NCBI GenBank assembly: GCA_001796995.1 | Contig: MGOB01000010.1 | Location: forward strand, 1,447-9,584 | Direction: 5' to 3' | Origin: Chloroflexi bacterium RBG_16_68_14 | GTDB taxonomy: Bacteria; Chloroflexota; Dehalococcoidia; DSTF01; RBG-16-68-14 | Length of the DNA: 8,138 nucleotides | Position numbers and translations under genes: made by a program | In this document: one piece after another, positions 1 to 5,522 of the stretch | Layout: every line of letters begins with the position of its first letter | Position numbering within the stretch: the first letter of the stretch is position 1 | Notes under the pieces: generated by a model | What the model was told of the DNA's origin: nothing | What the model saw: the letters and a program-made list of their open reading frames with translations, nothing else | The model's database searches: none

Positions 1-97
1 CGACGATCAGCCCCGTTAATCCACCCATCAGCACGCCGATGAGGAGAAAGAGGCCGGTAATCGCCGCGAGCAGGACAGCGGTCTTGATGGCGTTCAC
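1..97 (-). CDS. htpX: Zinc metalloprotease HtpX, N-terminal part (runs off the left edge)
   Basis: Only the first 32 codons are present. The reading begins at a GTG at 97-95 and gives MNAIKTAVLLAAITGLFLLI followed by a Gly/Leu-rich continuation. This is the characteristic first transmembrane segment of HtpX, the M48-family membrane protease that degrades misfolded membrane proteins under stress. The HExxH zinc motif would lie outside the window. An in-frame TAG at 106-104 lies three codons upstream, so the start cannot move far, and no ATG fits before residue 24. A weak purine-rich stretch (GTAGAGAAAC) precedes the GTG. The gene follows the HIT gene after a 113-nt gap that contains a heptamer repeat array. 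The call rests on the N-terminal sequence alone. Another membrane protein with a similar first helix is possible but less likely. Confidence 0.72.
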   Translation of the reverse strand, partial: MNAIKTAVLLAAITGLFLLIGVLMGGLTGLIV

Positions 98-138
98 GTT
101 TCTCTACTCTACTTCCGGATTCGACACCTTTCGCTTCC

Positions 139-147
139 AGTGTAGCA
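139..147 (-). promoter_or_regulatory. Candidate extended -10 promoter element for htpX
   Basis: On the minus strand the sequence TGCTACACT matches an extended -10 (TGn followed by TACACT, four of six consensus bases). It would place the transcription start near position 132 and leave a leader of about 35 nt before the GTG. No convincing -35 box is visible, because the upstream region is the heptamer array. This is a weak, inferred site. Confidence 0.22.
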
Positions 148-154
148 CAAGGCG

Positions 155-209
155 AGCGGTCAGCGGTCAGCAGTACCAGCGACCAGCAACCAGCAACCAG
201 CGACCAGTC
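155..209. repeat. Heptameric tandem repeat array (ACCAGCR type), solo copy
   Basis: A 7-bp periodicity runs through this stretch. Two AGCGGTC units and a degenerate unit lead into ACCAGCG, ACCAGCA, ACCAGCA, ACCAGCG and ACCAGTC at 175-209. The same heptamer family flanks the four-helix-bundle gene at 3888-4318, but here there is no gene between copies. On the minus strand the array begins immediately after the TAG stop codon of the HIT gene (213-211). It resembles the short tandemly repeated heptamers known from cyanobacteria and other environmental bacteria. Whether it is a relic of an excised or degraded element is inference. Confidence 0.85.
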
Positions 210-210
210 A

Positions 211-555
211 CTACCCTTCCGCGCCCAGGCGGCGGCCGCCCAGGACGTGGAGGTGGAGATGGTGGATGGTCTGGCCGCCGTCGTCGCCGCAGTTGAAGGC
301 GAGGCGGTAGCCCCGCTGGCTGACCCCCTCGGCATCGGCGACCTGGTTGGCGACGGAGACCAGCCGCGCCAGCAGCGGCCCGTGCTCGTCCCGCACCTCC
401 CGCACGCTGGGGATGTGCTCGCGGGGGACGACCATGAAGTGGACAGGTGCGCGCGGGTTGATGTCGCGGATGGAGAAGCACAGCTCGTCGTCGTGCAGCT
501 TCTCCACGGGCATCTCGCCGGAGGCCATCCGGCAGAAGAGACAGTCAGCCGTCAT
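211..555 (-). CDS. HIT family protein (HinT-like nucleotide hydrolase)
   Basis: This 114-residue protein has the histidine triad near its C-terminus, HHLHLHVLGG at residues 98-107. His101 is the middle histidine and the expected nucleophile for nucleotidyl transfer. The N-terminus has a C-x-x-C pair (Cys5 and Cys8 in DCLFCRMASGE), as in zinc-binding HIT proteins, and a VPREHIPS block around residues 43-50. Family members hydrolyse purine nucleoside phosphoramidates or related adenylated substrates in the cytosol. The length is normal for the family. An ATG at 555 is preferred over the in-frame GTG at 558, because GAGGTG lies 5 nt before the ATG but only 2 nt before the GTG. A strong hairpin lies about 30 nt upstream. 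A HIT gene has no obvious link to the ACAD cluster. The physiological substrate cannot be told from sequence. Confidence 0.93.
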   Translation of the reverse strand: MTADCLFCRMASGEMPVEKLHDDELCFSIRDINPRAPVHFMVVPREHIPSVREVRDEHGPLLARLVSVANQVADAEGVSQRGYRLAFNCGDDGGQTIHHLHLHVLGGRRLGAEG

Positions 556-584
556 CACTGCACCTCACGACTGATGGAAGACGC

Positions 585-617
585 CGGGGAGGCTGACCAA
601 GGACGTCAGCCTCCCCG
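585..617 (-). terminator. Strong perfect hairpin, probable transcription terminator or leader hairpin
   Basis: A perfect 13-bp inverted repeat (585-597 pairing with 605-617) encloses a 7-nt loop. It lies 48 nt past the stop of the secreted-protein gene and about 30 nt before the HIT start. On the minus strand it is preceded by an A/T-rich stretch and followed by only a modest pyrimidine run (GTCTTCC), with no clean U tract. It most likely ends the upstream transcript. If the HIT promoter lies upstream of it, it would instead sit in the HIT leader. The stem is seen directly and its role is inferred. Confidence 0.6.
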
Positions 618-665
618 AAGGTTTATCGTATTCTCTGGCTATTCAGCCACTCGGTACGCCTGCCG

Positions 666-1325
666 CTAGCGGCTCAGCCTCCGGCGCAGCGCCCAGCCGC
701 CGGCTACAAGCGCGGCGCCAGCGATGGCGGATAACAGCGCCGAGGTCACCCCTGCGGGGCTGCCGCTGTCCGTCAGGTAGCCCCCGCCGCCGGTAGCGGG
801 CACCGCCACCGGCGCCGGAGCCGGGCAACTGACGGTGGGGTTGAAGTCGGCGAACTGGCCGGCGGGGTTGTCGATGAACCAGGCGTGGATGGCGTAGTGG
901 TCGAACTCCATGCCCGGGTGTCCGCCCTCCAGCAGTGGCATCTCCTGGCCAAGGACGGTGGGATCTTCGGTGTCGACGGAGGTTTCGTACTCCACGCCCC
1001 AGACCTCGTCGTTCGGGCCGAGGAGGATTATCTCGGGCTCTAGGGGGTCTACCGTGTCATCGAAGAGTTCCTCTCGGACGGCGTGGAAGCCCATGGCTGC
1101 CGTGGGCGTGAGGTTCAGCGCCTCCTGGACTGGGGGCGGCAGTTCGCTTGCGTTCACGCAGACGGGATCCACCACGTAGCCCATCGCCTCGATCTCAGAG
1201 CGGGTGAGATCGCCGAACTGTGCCTCGACATCATCCAGCGTGACCTCCTCCTGGGCGAGAGCGAGGGAGCCGCCGATTACGGCCGACAGCACGGCCGCAC
1301 CGATAAGAACGAGCAGCTTCTTCAT
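666..1325 (-). CDS. Secreted protein with signal peptide and LPXTG-like (VPATG) C-terminal anchor; function unknown
   Basis: This 219-residue protein starts at the ATG at 1325, because a perfect AGGAGG lies 9 nt upstream. The longer in-frame start would add 11 Arg-rich residues in front of a clear signal peptide. Residues 1-24 form the signal peptide (MKKLLVLIGAAVLS, ending in the cleavage motif ALA before Gln25). The mature domain (25-170) is acidic and has two cysteines, Cys56 and Cys167, that could form a disulfide. It contains short recognisable blocks such as ELPPPVQEAL and HPGMEFDHYAIHAWF, but I recognise no family. The tail has VPATGGGG at 175-182, a hydrophobic segment at about 193-213 and a final RRRLSR. 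This layout is that of a sortase sorting signal, or simply of a C-terminal membrane anchor. It is probably exposed on the cell surface. It does not resemble the metabolic genes upstream and follows a 123-nt gap that probably holds its own promoter. Confidence 0.78.
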   Translation of the reverse strand: MKKLLVLIGAAVLSAVIGGSLALAQEEVTLDDVEAQFGDLTRSEIEAMGYVVDPVCVNASELPPPVQEALNLTPTAAMGFHAVREELFDDTVDPLEPEIILLGPNDEVWGVEYETSVDTEDPTVLGQEMPLLEGGHPGMEFDHYAIHAWFIDNPAGQFADFNPTVSCPAPAPVAVPATGGGGYLTDSGSPAGVTSALLSAIAGAALVAGGWALRRRLSR

Positions 1326-1448
1326 TGACGAACGCCTCCTGCGAAATACAAGTCCCACCGAGGGATTTCCTCAATTGGGAGATATCGTAAACCGTCTCGC
1401 CTTGTGAAGCAAGCCCGTTCAGTTACCAGGCGGCGAGGATTCGGGCGG
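1326..1448 (-). promoter_or_regulatory. Intergenic region with probable promoter for the secreted-protein gene
   Basis: This 123-nt gap is locally more A/T-rich than the surrounding genes and ends in an AGGAGG ribosome site (1340-1335 on the minus strand). Two weak sigma-70-like pairs can be drawn. One is TTGAGG (1374-1369) with TGTATT (1350-1345), 18 nt apart, though its start would fall on the ribosome site. The other is TTGCTT with TACGAT, 17 nt apart and further upstream. Neither is strong. The break from metabolic to envelope genes argues for a promoter somewhere here. No good terminator hairpin for the ACAD operon is visible. Confidence 0.3.
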
Positions 1449-2585
1449 TTAGATCTTCAGCCCCTGCGCCACCAGCTCGCGGTGGTAGTCGGTGTCGCCC
1501 CAGGCCAGCTCCCCCGCCTTCTGCCGGCGGAAGTAGAGCTGGACGATGTACTCCTTGGTGAAGCCGATGCCGCCGTGGATCTGCTGGCCGTGGGCCACCA
1601 CCCGGCGCGTCGCCTCGCTGCACCAGGCCTTGGCCATGTGGACGTCGATGTCCGCCTCGGGCATGTCCTCGGCCACGGACCAGGCCGCCTTGTACATGAT
1701 GAAGCGGGCCCCGTCCACGTCGGTCACCATGTCGGCCGCCTTGTGCTGGATCGCCTGGAAGCTGCCGATGGGCCGGCCGAACTGGATGCGGTCCTTGGCG
1801 TACTGGACGCTGATCTCGAAGTCCTTCTGGGCCAGCCCCACCAGGAAGGCGCACTCAATCACCGTCGCCTTGCGGGCGATGCGCTGGAAGATGGGCCAGC
1901 CCTTGTCCGCCCCACCGATGACGTTGGCCTTGGGCACCTGGACGTTCTCGAACTTCACCTCGCACTGCTTGTCCGCGGCGATCGTCTTGAGCTGGGTGAC
2001 GGAGATGCCGGGGCTCTTGCTATCGACGATGAAGAGGGTGATGCCGTCCTCGGCCTTCTTCCCCTTCTTAGTGCGGGCGACCACCGTCAGGCAATCGGAG
2101 ACGTGGGCGTCGCGGATGAAGAGCTTGGTGCCGTTGAGGACGAAGCTGTCTCCCTCCGCCTTCGCCTCCAGCTCGACGCCCTCGGCGTCGAAGCGGGCGC
2201 TCGGCTCGGTGAAGGCGAGGGTCCAGATCTGCTCGCCGGAGGCGATCTTGGGCAGGTACTGCTGTTTCTGCTCGTCGGAACCGCCCTCCAGCAGGGCGAT
2301 GGCGCCGCCGACGGCGGTGGGGATGAAGGGGCCGGGCACCAGCGCGCGGCCGAACTCCTCGGTGAGGATGATGAGATCGATGAAGCCCATGCCGCTGCCG
2401 CCGTACTGCTCGGGAATGATCAGCCCCTGCCAGCCCTGCTCCGCCATCTTCTTCCAGAGCTCCGGCGAGTAGCCCTTCTCGTCCTCCTCCATCTCCCGCA
2501 CGTGCTTCTCCGGGCACTCCTTCTCCAGGAAGTCCCGCGCGAAGTTCTTGAGCAGCTCTTGCTCTTCACTCAGTCCCAGGTCCAT
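1449..2585 (-). CDS. Acyl-CoA dehydrogenase family protein, probable non-catalytic (beta) subunit
   Basis: This 378-residue protein has full ACAD architecture: an N-terminal helical domain (about 1-115), a beta domain with the flavin-contacting block WTLAFTEPSA at 121-130, and a C-terminal helical domain. It carries RIQFGRPIGSFQAIQHKAADM-type sequence around 266-286, the R-x-x-F-G motif that binds FAD across the dimer interface, and QIHGGIGFTKEY at 335-345. The usual catalytic Glu before G-T-S-E is replaced by Trp362 (AWGDTDYHRE). The alternative helix-G Glu position is Ala240 by my alignment. This pattern fits the smaller, non-catalytic partner of heteromeric alpha2-beta2 ACADs such as mycobacterial ChsE5/FadE27, so a role with the neighbouring ACADs is inferred. 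AGGAG lies 6 nt before the ATG. It follows the 2694-3869 gene after 108 nt. The acyl-CoA substrate is unknown. The family call is firm and the partner role is inferred. Confidence 0.9.
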   Translation of the reverse strand: MDLGLSEEQELLKNFARDFLEKECPEKHVREMEEDEKGYSPELWKKMAEQGWQGLIIPEQYGGSGMGFIDLIILTEEFGRALVPGPFIPTAVGGAIALLEGGSDEQKQQYLPKIASGEQIWTLAFTEPSARFDAEGVELEAKAEGDSFVLNGTKLFIRDAHVSDCLTVVARTKKGKKAEDGITLFIVDSKSPGISVTQLKTIAADKQCEVKFENVQVPKANVIGGADKGWPIFQRIARKATVIECAFLVGLAQKDFEISVQYAKDRIQFGRPIGSFQAIQHKAADMVTDVDGARFIMYKAAWSVAEDMPEADIDVHMAKAWCSEATRRVVAHGQQIHGGIGFTKEYIVQLYFRRQKAGELAWGDTDYHRELVAQGLKI

Positions 2586-2648
2586 GTTCTGCTCCTTTCC
2601 TGTTTGGTCCTTTCACGAACTGCCAGGTTCGGTATTCACTAGGTCGGT

Positions 2649-2670
2649 GCGAGGGCTTGAAGACCCTCGC
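2649..2670 (-). other. Small hairpin between two ACAD genes
   Basis: GCGAGGG and CCCTCGC form a perfect 7-bp stem with an 8-nt loop, 24 nt after the stop of the upstream ACAD and inside the 108-nt gap before the last ACAD. No T run follows on the minus strand, so it is unlikely to be a full intrinsic terminator. It could protect the 3' end of the upstream mRNA or adjust the level of the last gene. The rest of the gap (2586-2693) holds an AAAGGAG ribosome site and no clear promoter. Confidence 0.45.
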
Positions 2671-2693
2671 TTACGATTCCTCCAGTTCCCGAA

Positions 2694-3869
2694 TCAGTTT
2701 CGCGGCAGCCCCAGCCCCCGCTGGGCGATGATGTTGCGCATGATCTCGCTGGTGCCGGCGGCGATGGTGGAGCCGACCGAGGCCAGGTAAGAGCGCTCGA
2801 AGCGGCCGCGCAGCCGGGCGTGGGGCGATTCGGGCTGGAGTTGGCCGTAGAGCCCCAGCATCTGGAGCCCGGCCCGCGCCAGCCGCTGGCCGTACTCCGA
2901 GTTGAACACCTTGACGATGGACGCCTCGTAGTTGGGCACCAGCCCTCGATCTTGGAGGCTGACCACCCGGTACGAGAGGAAGCGGGCGATGCTCAGCTCA
3001 ATCCACAGGTCGGCGAGCTGGTGGCGCGCCAGCGGCCGCTCGATGAGGAGCGTGCCGTCCGCCTTCGTCTCCCTGGCGAACGTGGTCAGCTCCTCCAGCG
3101 TCCGCTGGCTGCCGGCGGAGGTGGCGACGTTGGAGCGCTCGAAGTCCAGCGTGGTCGTCGCCATGTACCAGCCGCGGTTCAGCTCGCCCAGCAACCCGGA
3201 GCGGGGCACCCGCACGTTGTCGAAGAAGACCTCGTTGAAGCCGTGCTGGTCCGCCATGTTGACCAGCGGCCGCACGGTGATGCCCGGCGCCTTCATATCG
3301 ACCAGGAAGTAGCTGATCCCCTTGTGCTTGGGGGCATCGGGATCGGTGCGGGCGAGGAGGAAGATCCAGTCCGCGTAGTGGGCCTGGCTGGTCCAGATCT
3401 TCTGGCCGTTGATGACGAAGTCATCGCCGTCCTGCACCGCCCGCGTCTGGAGGGACGCCAGGTCGGAGCCGGCGCCGGTCTCGCTGTAGCCCTGGCACCA
3501 GATCATCTCGCCGGAGGTGATGCCGGGCAGGTGCTGCCCCTTCTGCTCCTCCGACCCGTAGATCATGATGGTGGGCCCCAGGTAGCCTACGGCGGCGATG
3601 TTGATGAGGGGCGCCCGCTGGTAGGCCATCTCCTCGTTGAAGACCACCTGCTCCCACAGACTCAGACCCAGGCCGCCGTACTCGACCGGCCAGGCGGGAG
3701 CGATCCAGCTCTTCGGGGCGAGCTTCTTCAGGAACTCCCGGCCGAAGGCGAAGGCCTCCTCATCGAGGGCGTTCTCCGAGCCCACCCAGTCCGGCGGCAG
3801 CGCGTTCTGGAGGAAGGCCCGCACCTCCCCTCGAAAGGCCTCCTGCTTGGGCGCAAAGCGAAAGTCCAT
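2694..3869 (-). CDS. Acyl-CoA dehydrogenase family protein (catalytic-type subunit, paralogue 1)
   Basis: This 391-residue ACAD oxidises an acyl-CoA to the 2-enoyl-CoA with FAD. Visible blocks are WIAPAWPVEYGGLGLS at 55-70, the flavin and substrate loop WCQGYSETGAGSDLASLQTR at 124-143, INGQKIWTS at 153-161 and FDNVRVP at 216-222. TTLDFERS at 239-246 places Glu244 where isovaleryl-CoA dehydrogenase and ChsE4-type enzymes keep their catalytic base. The C-terminus reads STIAAGTSEIMRNIIAQRGL, so the more common base before G-T-S-E is Ala here, where its three paralogues have Gly. The R-x-x-F-G flavin motif is absent, which suggests reliance on a partner subunit. The ATG at 3869 is supported by AAGGA 8 nt upstream and by the shared MDFR start. 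The upstream four-helix-bundle gene ends only 18 nt away. The substrate is unknown. Confidence 0.93.
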   Translation of the reverse strand: MDFRFAPKQEAFRGEVRAFLQNALPPDWVGSENALDEEAFAFGREFLKKLAPKSWIAPAWPVEYGGLGLSLWEQVVFNEEMAYQRAPLINIAAVGYLGPTIMIYGSEEQKGQHLPGITSGEMIWCQGYSETGAGSDLASLQTRAVQDGDDFVINGQKIWTSQAHYADWIFLLARTDPDAPKHKGISYFLVDMKAPGITVRPLVNMADQHGFNEVFFDNVRVPRSGLLGELNRGWYMATTTLDFERSNVATSAGSQRTLEELTTFARETKADGTLLIERPLARHQLADLWIELSIARFLSYRVVSLQDRGLVPNYEASIVKVFNSEYGQRLARAGLQMLGLYGQLQPESPHARLRGRFERSYLASVGSTIAAGTSEIMRNIIAQRGLGLPRN

Positions 3870-3887
3870 GGCTCTAGTCCTTGGTCG

Positions 3888-3907
3888 CTAGTTGCTGGTT
3901 GCTGGTA
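3888..3907 (+). repeat. Left inverted terminal repeat of the four-helix-bundle unit (heptamers)
   Basis: On the plus strand this reads CTAGTTGCTGGTTGCTGGTA, a run of GCTGGTN heptamers. It matches the reverse complement of 4299-4318 at 18 of 20 positions. It overlaps the end of the four-helix-bundle gene and supplies both that gene's TAG stop (within CTAG) and its last codons (PATSN). Related heptamer sequence continues a few bases outward to 3882. With its partner it bounds a unit of about 431 bp. Confidence 0.8.
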
Positions 3908-4271
3908 CGCCCTGTCGCCAGGAAGCGATGAGCCGATTCAGTTGCTTGCCCAAGGTACTGTATTCGCCGGCAAGCTCACGATGGCTGCCACGGTCAAGAT
4001 AGCCTGGTTGAGCTGCAATCTCTAGGTGAACTTCCATTTCGTTCGCCGAGCCCATGGCCGTTGTCAGGTACGCACAGAACTCTTTCGCGGACCGGCGCTT
4101 TGCGTACCCCTCAGCGATGTTGGTCGGTACGGATCGACTTGCGCGCCTCAGTTGGCTGACAAGCCCGTATCGCTCAACGCGCGGGAGGGTACGAATGAAC
4201 TCTTCCACCTTTGGCACAAGCGTCATCGCCCGCTGGTAGACCTCCAACCGTTCGTAGCCGGACCCGCTCAT
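3888..4271 (-). CDS. Four-helix-bundle protein (S23 / 23S rRNA intervening-sequence family)
   Basis: This 127-residue protein has the family signature: YERLEVYQRAM at 6-16, a central block with LVSQLRRASRSVPTNIAEGY at 37-56, and FCAYLTTAMGSANEMEVHLE at 65-84 followed by GYLD at 90-93. Members form a four-helix bundle and probably a pentamer. Their function is not established, although some lie within 23S rRNA intervening sequences. No rRNA is nearby here. The gene interrupts the ACAD operon, 43 nt after one ACAD stop and 18 nt before the next ACAD start. It is bounded by inverted heptamer repeats, and its last codons and stop lie inside the left repeat. The start at 4271 has only a weak ribosome site (GGTGG, 4-5 nt upstream). 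It looks like cargo of a small mobile or once-mobile unit and not part of acyl-CoA metabolism, which is inference from context. Confidence 0.93.
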   Translation of the reverse strand: MSGSGYERLEVYQRAMTLVPKVEEFIRTLPRVERYGLVSQLRRASRSVPTNIAEGYAKRRSAKEFCAYLTTAMGSANEMEVHLEIAAQPGYLDRGSHRELAGEYSTLGKQLNRLIASWRQGVPATSN

Positions 4272-4284
4272 CTCGCCACCACTG

Positions 4285-4319
4285 AACCAGCGACCAGCTA
4301 CCAGCTACCAGCGACTAGT
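4285..4319 (-). repeat. Right heptamer repeat array of the four-helix-bundle unit
   Basis: Five heptamers in register on the plus strand: AACCAGC, GACCAGC, TACCAGC, TACCAGC, GACTAGT. Positions 4299-4318 are the inverted partner of 3888-3907. The array spans the gap between the upstream ACAD and the four-helix-bundle gene, and the ACAD stop codon (TAG, 4317-4315) lies in its first heptamer. The ACAD C-terminus is not shortened, since its paralogues also end at GLGLPR plus one residue. Confidence 0.85.
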
Positions 4320-5502
4320 CCCGCGGCAGCCCTAGCCCGCGCTGGGCGACGATGTTGCGCTGCACCTCGCTGGTGCCGCCCTCGATGGTGAAGGCGACGG
4401 AGCGCAGGTAGGTGTAGCAGTGCCGTCCGTTGCCGGGCGCCCGAGGCGAGCCCCGGTCCAGCTGGCCGTACAGCCCCAGGATGTGCTGCCCCGTCCGGGC
4501 GATGCGCTGGTTCAGCTCCGTGTTGTAGAGCTTCATCATGGACGCTTCGTAGTTGGGGATGAGGCCCCGGTTCTGCATGCTGGCCACCCGGTAAGAGAGC
4601 ATCCGCGCCACCTCCACTTCCACTATCCGGTCCGCCAGCTCGTAGCGGAGCACGGGGTTGGTAGCCAGCGCACTGGTGTGGTCGTCGACGTGCTCGCGGG
4701 CGTAGTCGACGAGCGACTCCACCGTCTGCTTCATGCCGATGGCCGAGCCGATGGCGGAGCGCTCGAAGTCCAGCGTGGTGACGGCGGCGTACCAGCCCCG
4801 GTTCTCCTCGCCGATGAGGTTCTCCTTGGGCACGCGCACGTTATCGAAGAACACCTCATTGAACTCGTGGGTGTCCGCCATGTTCATCAGCGGCCGCACG
4901 GTGATGCCCGGCGCCTTCATATCGACGATGAAGTAGCTGATCCCCTTGTGCTTGGGGGCGTCGGGCTCGGTGCGGGCGAGCAAGATCATCCACTTCGCTA
5001 TGTGGGCCAGGGTGGTCCAGATCTTCTGGCCGTTGATGACGTAGTCGTCGCCGTCGCGGGCGGCGCGGGTCTGGAGAGAGGCGAGGTCGGAGCCGGCGCC
5101 GGGCTCGCTGTAGCCCTGGCTCCAGACGTCCTGGCCGGAGAGGATGCCCGGGAGGTACTTCTTCCTCTGCTCCTCCGTGCCGTGCACGATGATGGTGGGG
5201 CCGGCCATCCCCAGCCCGATGATGAGGTGGAGCGGTCGGGGGACCCGCTTCTGGGCCAACTCCTCGTTCAGGATGAACTGCTGCATGGTGGTGAGGCCGG
5301 CGCCGCCGTACTCGGTGGGCCAGGCGGGGGCGATCCAGCCCTTGTCGGCCAGCTTCTTGAACCACGCCTGGTTGCGCTCCCAGTTGCCCAGCAGCGCTTC
5401 CTCGCCGCTGACGCCCCGCTCCGCCGTGGGCGCTTCCGTCTTGATGAACTCCTGCACCTCCTTGCGAAACGCCGCTTCCTCTGGTGTGTCTCGAAACTCC
5501 AT
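4315..5502 (-). CDS. Acyl-CoA dehydrogenase family protein (catalytic-type subunit, paralogue 2)
   Basis: This 395-residue ACAD starts MEFRDTPEEAAFRKEVQEF. The ATG at 5502 is chosen because AGGAG lies 6 nt upstream and the start matches its paralogues. The longer open frame (to 5652) overlaps the preceding ACAD and is His/Arg-rich nonsense. Domain landmarks are WIAPAWPTEYGGAGL at 56-70, WSQGYSEPGAGSDLASLQTR at 127-146, INGQKIWTT at 156-164 and NRGWYAAVTTLDFERS at 234-249, with Glu247 in helix G as candidate base. The C-terminus reads TIEGGTSEVQRNIVAQRGLG, with Gly before G-T-S-E. It sits 20 nt after the preceding ACAD stop and is clearly co-transcribed with it. A 63-bp stretch (5014-5076) is identical to the ACAD at the right edge, which points to recent duplication or gene conversion. 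The substrate is unknown. Confidence 0.94.
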   Translation of the reverse strand: MEFRDTPEEAAFRKEVQEFIKTEAPTAERGVSGEEALLGNWERNQAWFKKLADKGWIAPAWPTEYGGAGLTTMQQFILNEELAQKRVPRPLHLIIGLGMAGPTIIVHGTEEQRKKYLPGILSGQDVWSQGYSEPGAGSDLASLQTRAARDGDDYVINGQKIWTTLAHIAKWMILLARTEPDAPKHKGISYFIVDMKAPGITVRPLMNMADTHEFNEVFFDNVRVPKENLIGEENRGWYAAVTTLDFERSAIGSAIGMKQTVESLVDYAREHVDDHTSALATNPVLRYELADRIVEVEVARMLSYRVASMQNRGLIPNYEASMMKLYNTELNQRIARTGQHILGLYGQLDRGSPRAPGNGRHCYTYLRSVAFTIEGGTSEVQRNIVAQRGLGLPRD

Positions 5503-5522
5503 AGTGATCTCCTCTGTCCTTT

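Larger units (their letters stand above)
3888..4318. mobile_element. Putative non-autonomous unit: four-helix-bundle gene between inverted heptamer repeats
   Basis: Two 20-bp inverted repeats (3888-3907 and 4299-4318, two mismatches) bound a single small gene in the middle of an otherwise compact operon of paralogous ACADs. At both ends a CTAG provides a stop codon: for the internal gene on the left and for the preceding ACAD on the right. A further array of the same heptamers occurs alone at 155-209. There is no transposase and no obvious target-site duplication. Mobility is therefore inferred, and the unit could instead be an old domestic repeat structure. Confidence 0.5.

Noticed and set aside
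155..209. CRISPR array
   Set aside because: The repeat unit is 7 bp with no spacers, there are no cas genes, and the same heptamers act as inverted flanks elsewhere.
1404..2642. Long plus-strand open frame opposite the last ACAD (also 2820-4025 and 4420-5526)
   Set aside because: These are antisense frames kept open by high GC and codon bias of the minus-strand ACAD genes. Their products are low-complexity Leu/His/Asp/Gly-rich and match no family, and the minus-strand frames carry unmistakable ACAD motifs.
2649..2670. Intrinsic terminator splitting the ACAD operon
   Set aside because: The stem is only 7 bp and no T run follows on the minus strand, so it is kept only as a small hairpin.
3888..4271. 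23S rRNA intervening sequence with rRNA nearby
   Set aside because: The protein belongs to the family sometimes found in such sequences, but the flanks are ACAD coding sequence and no rRNA-like sequence is present.
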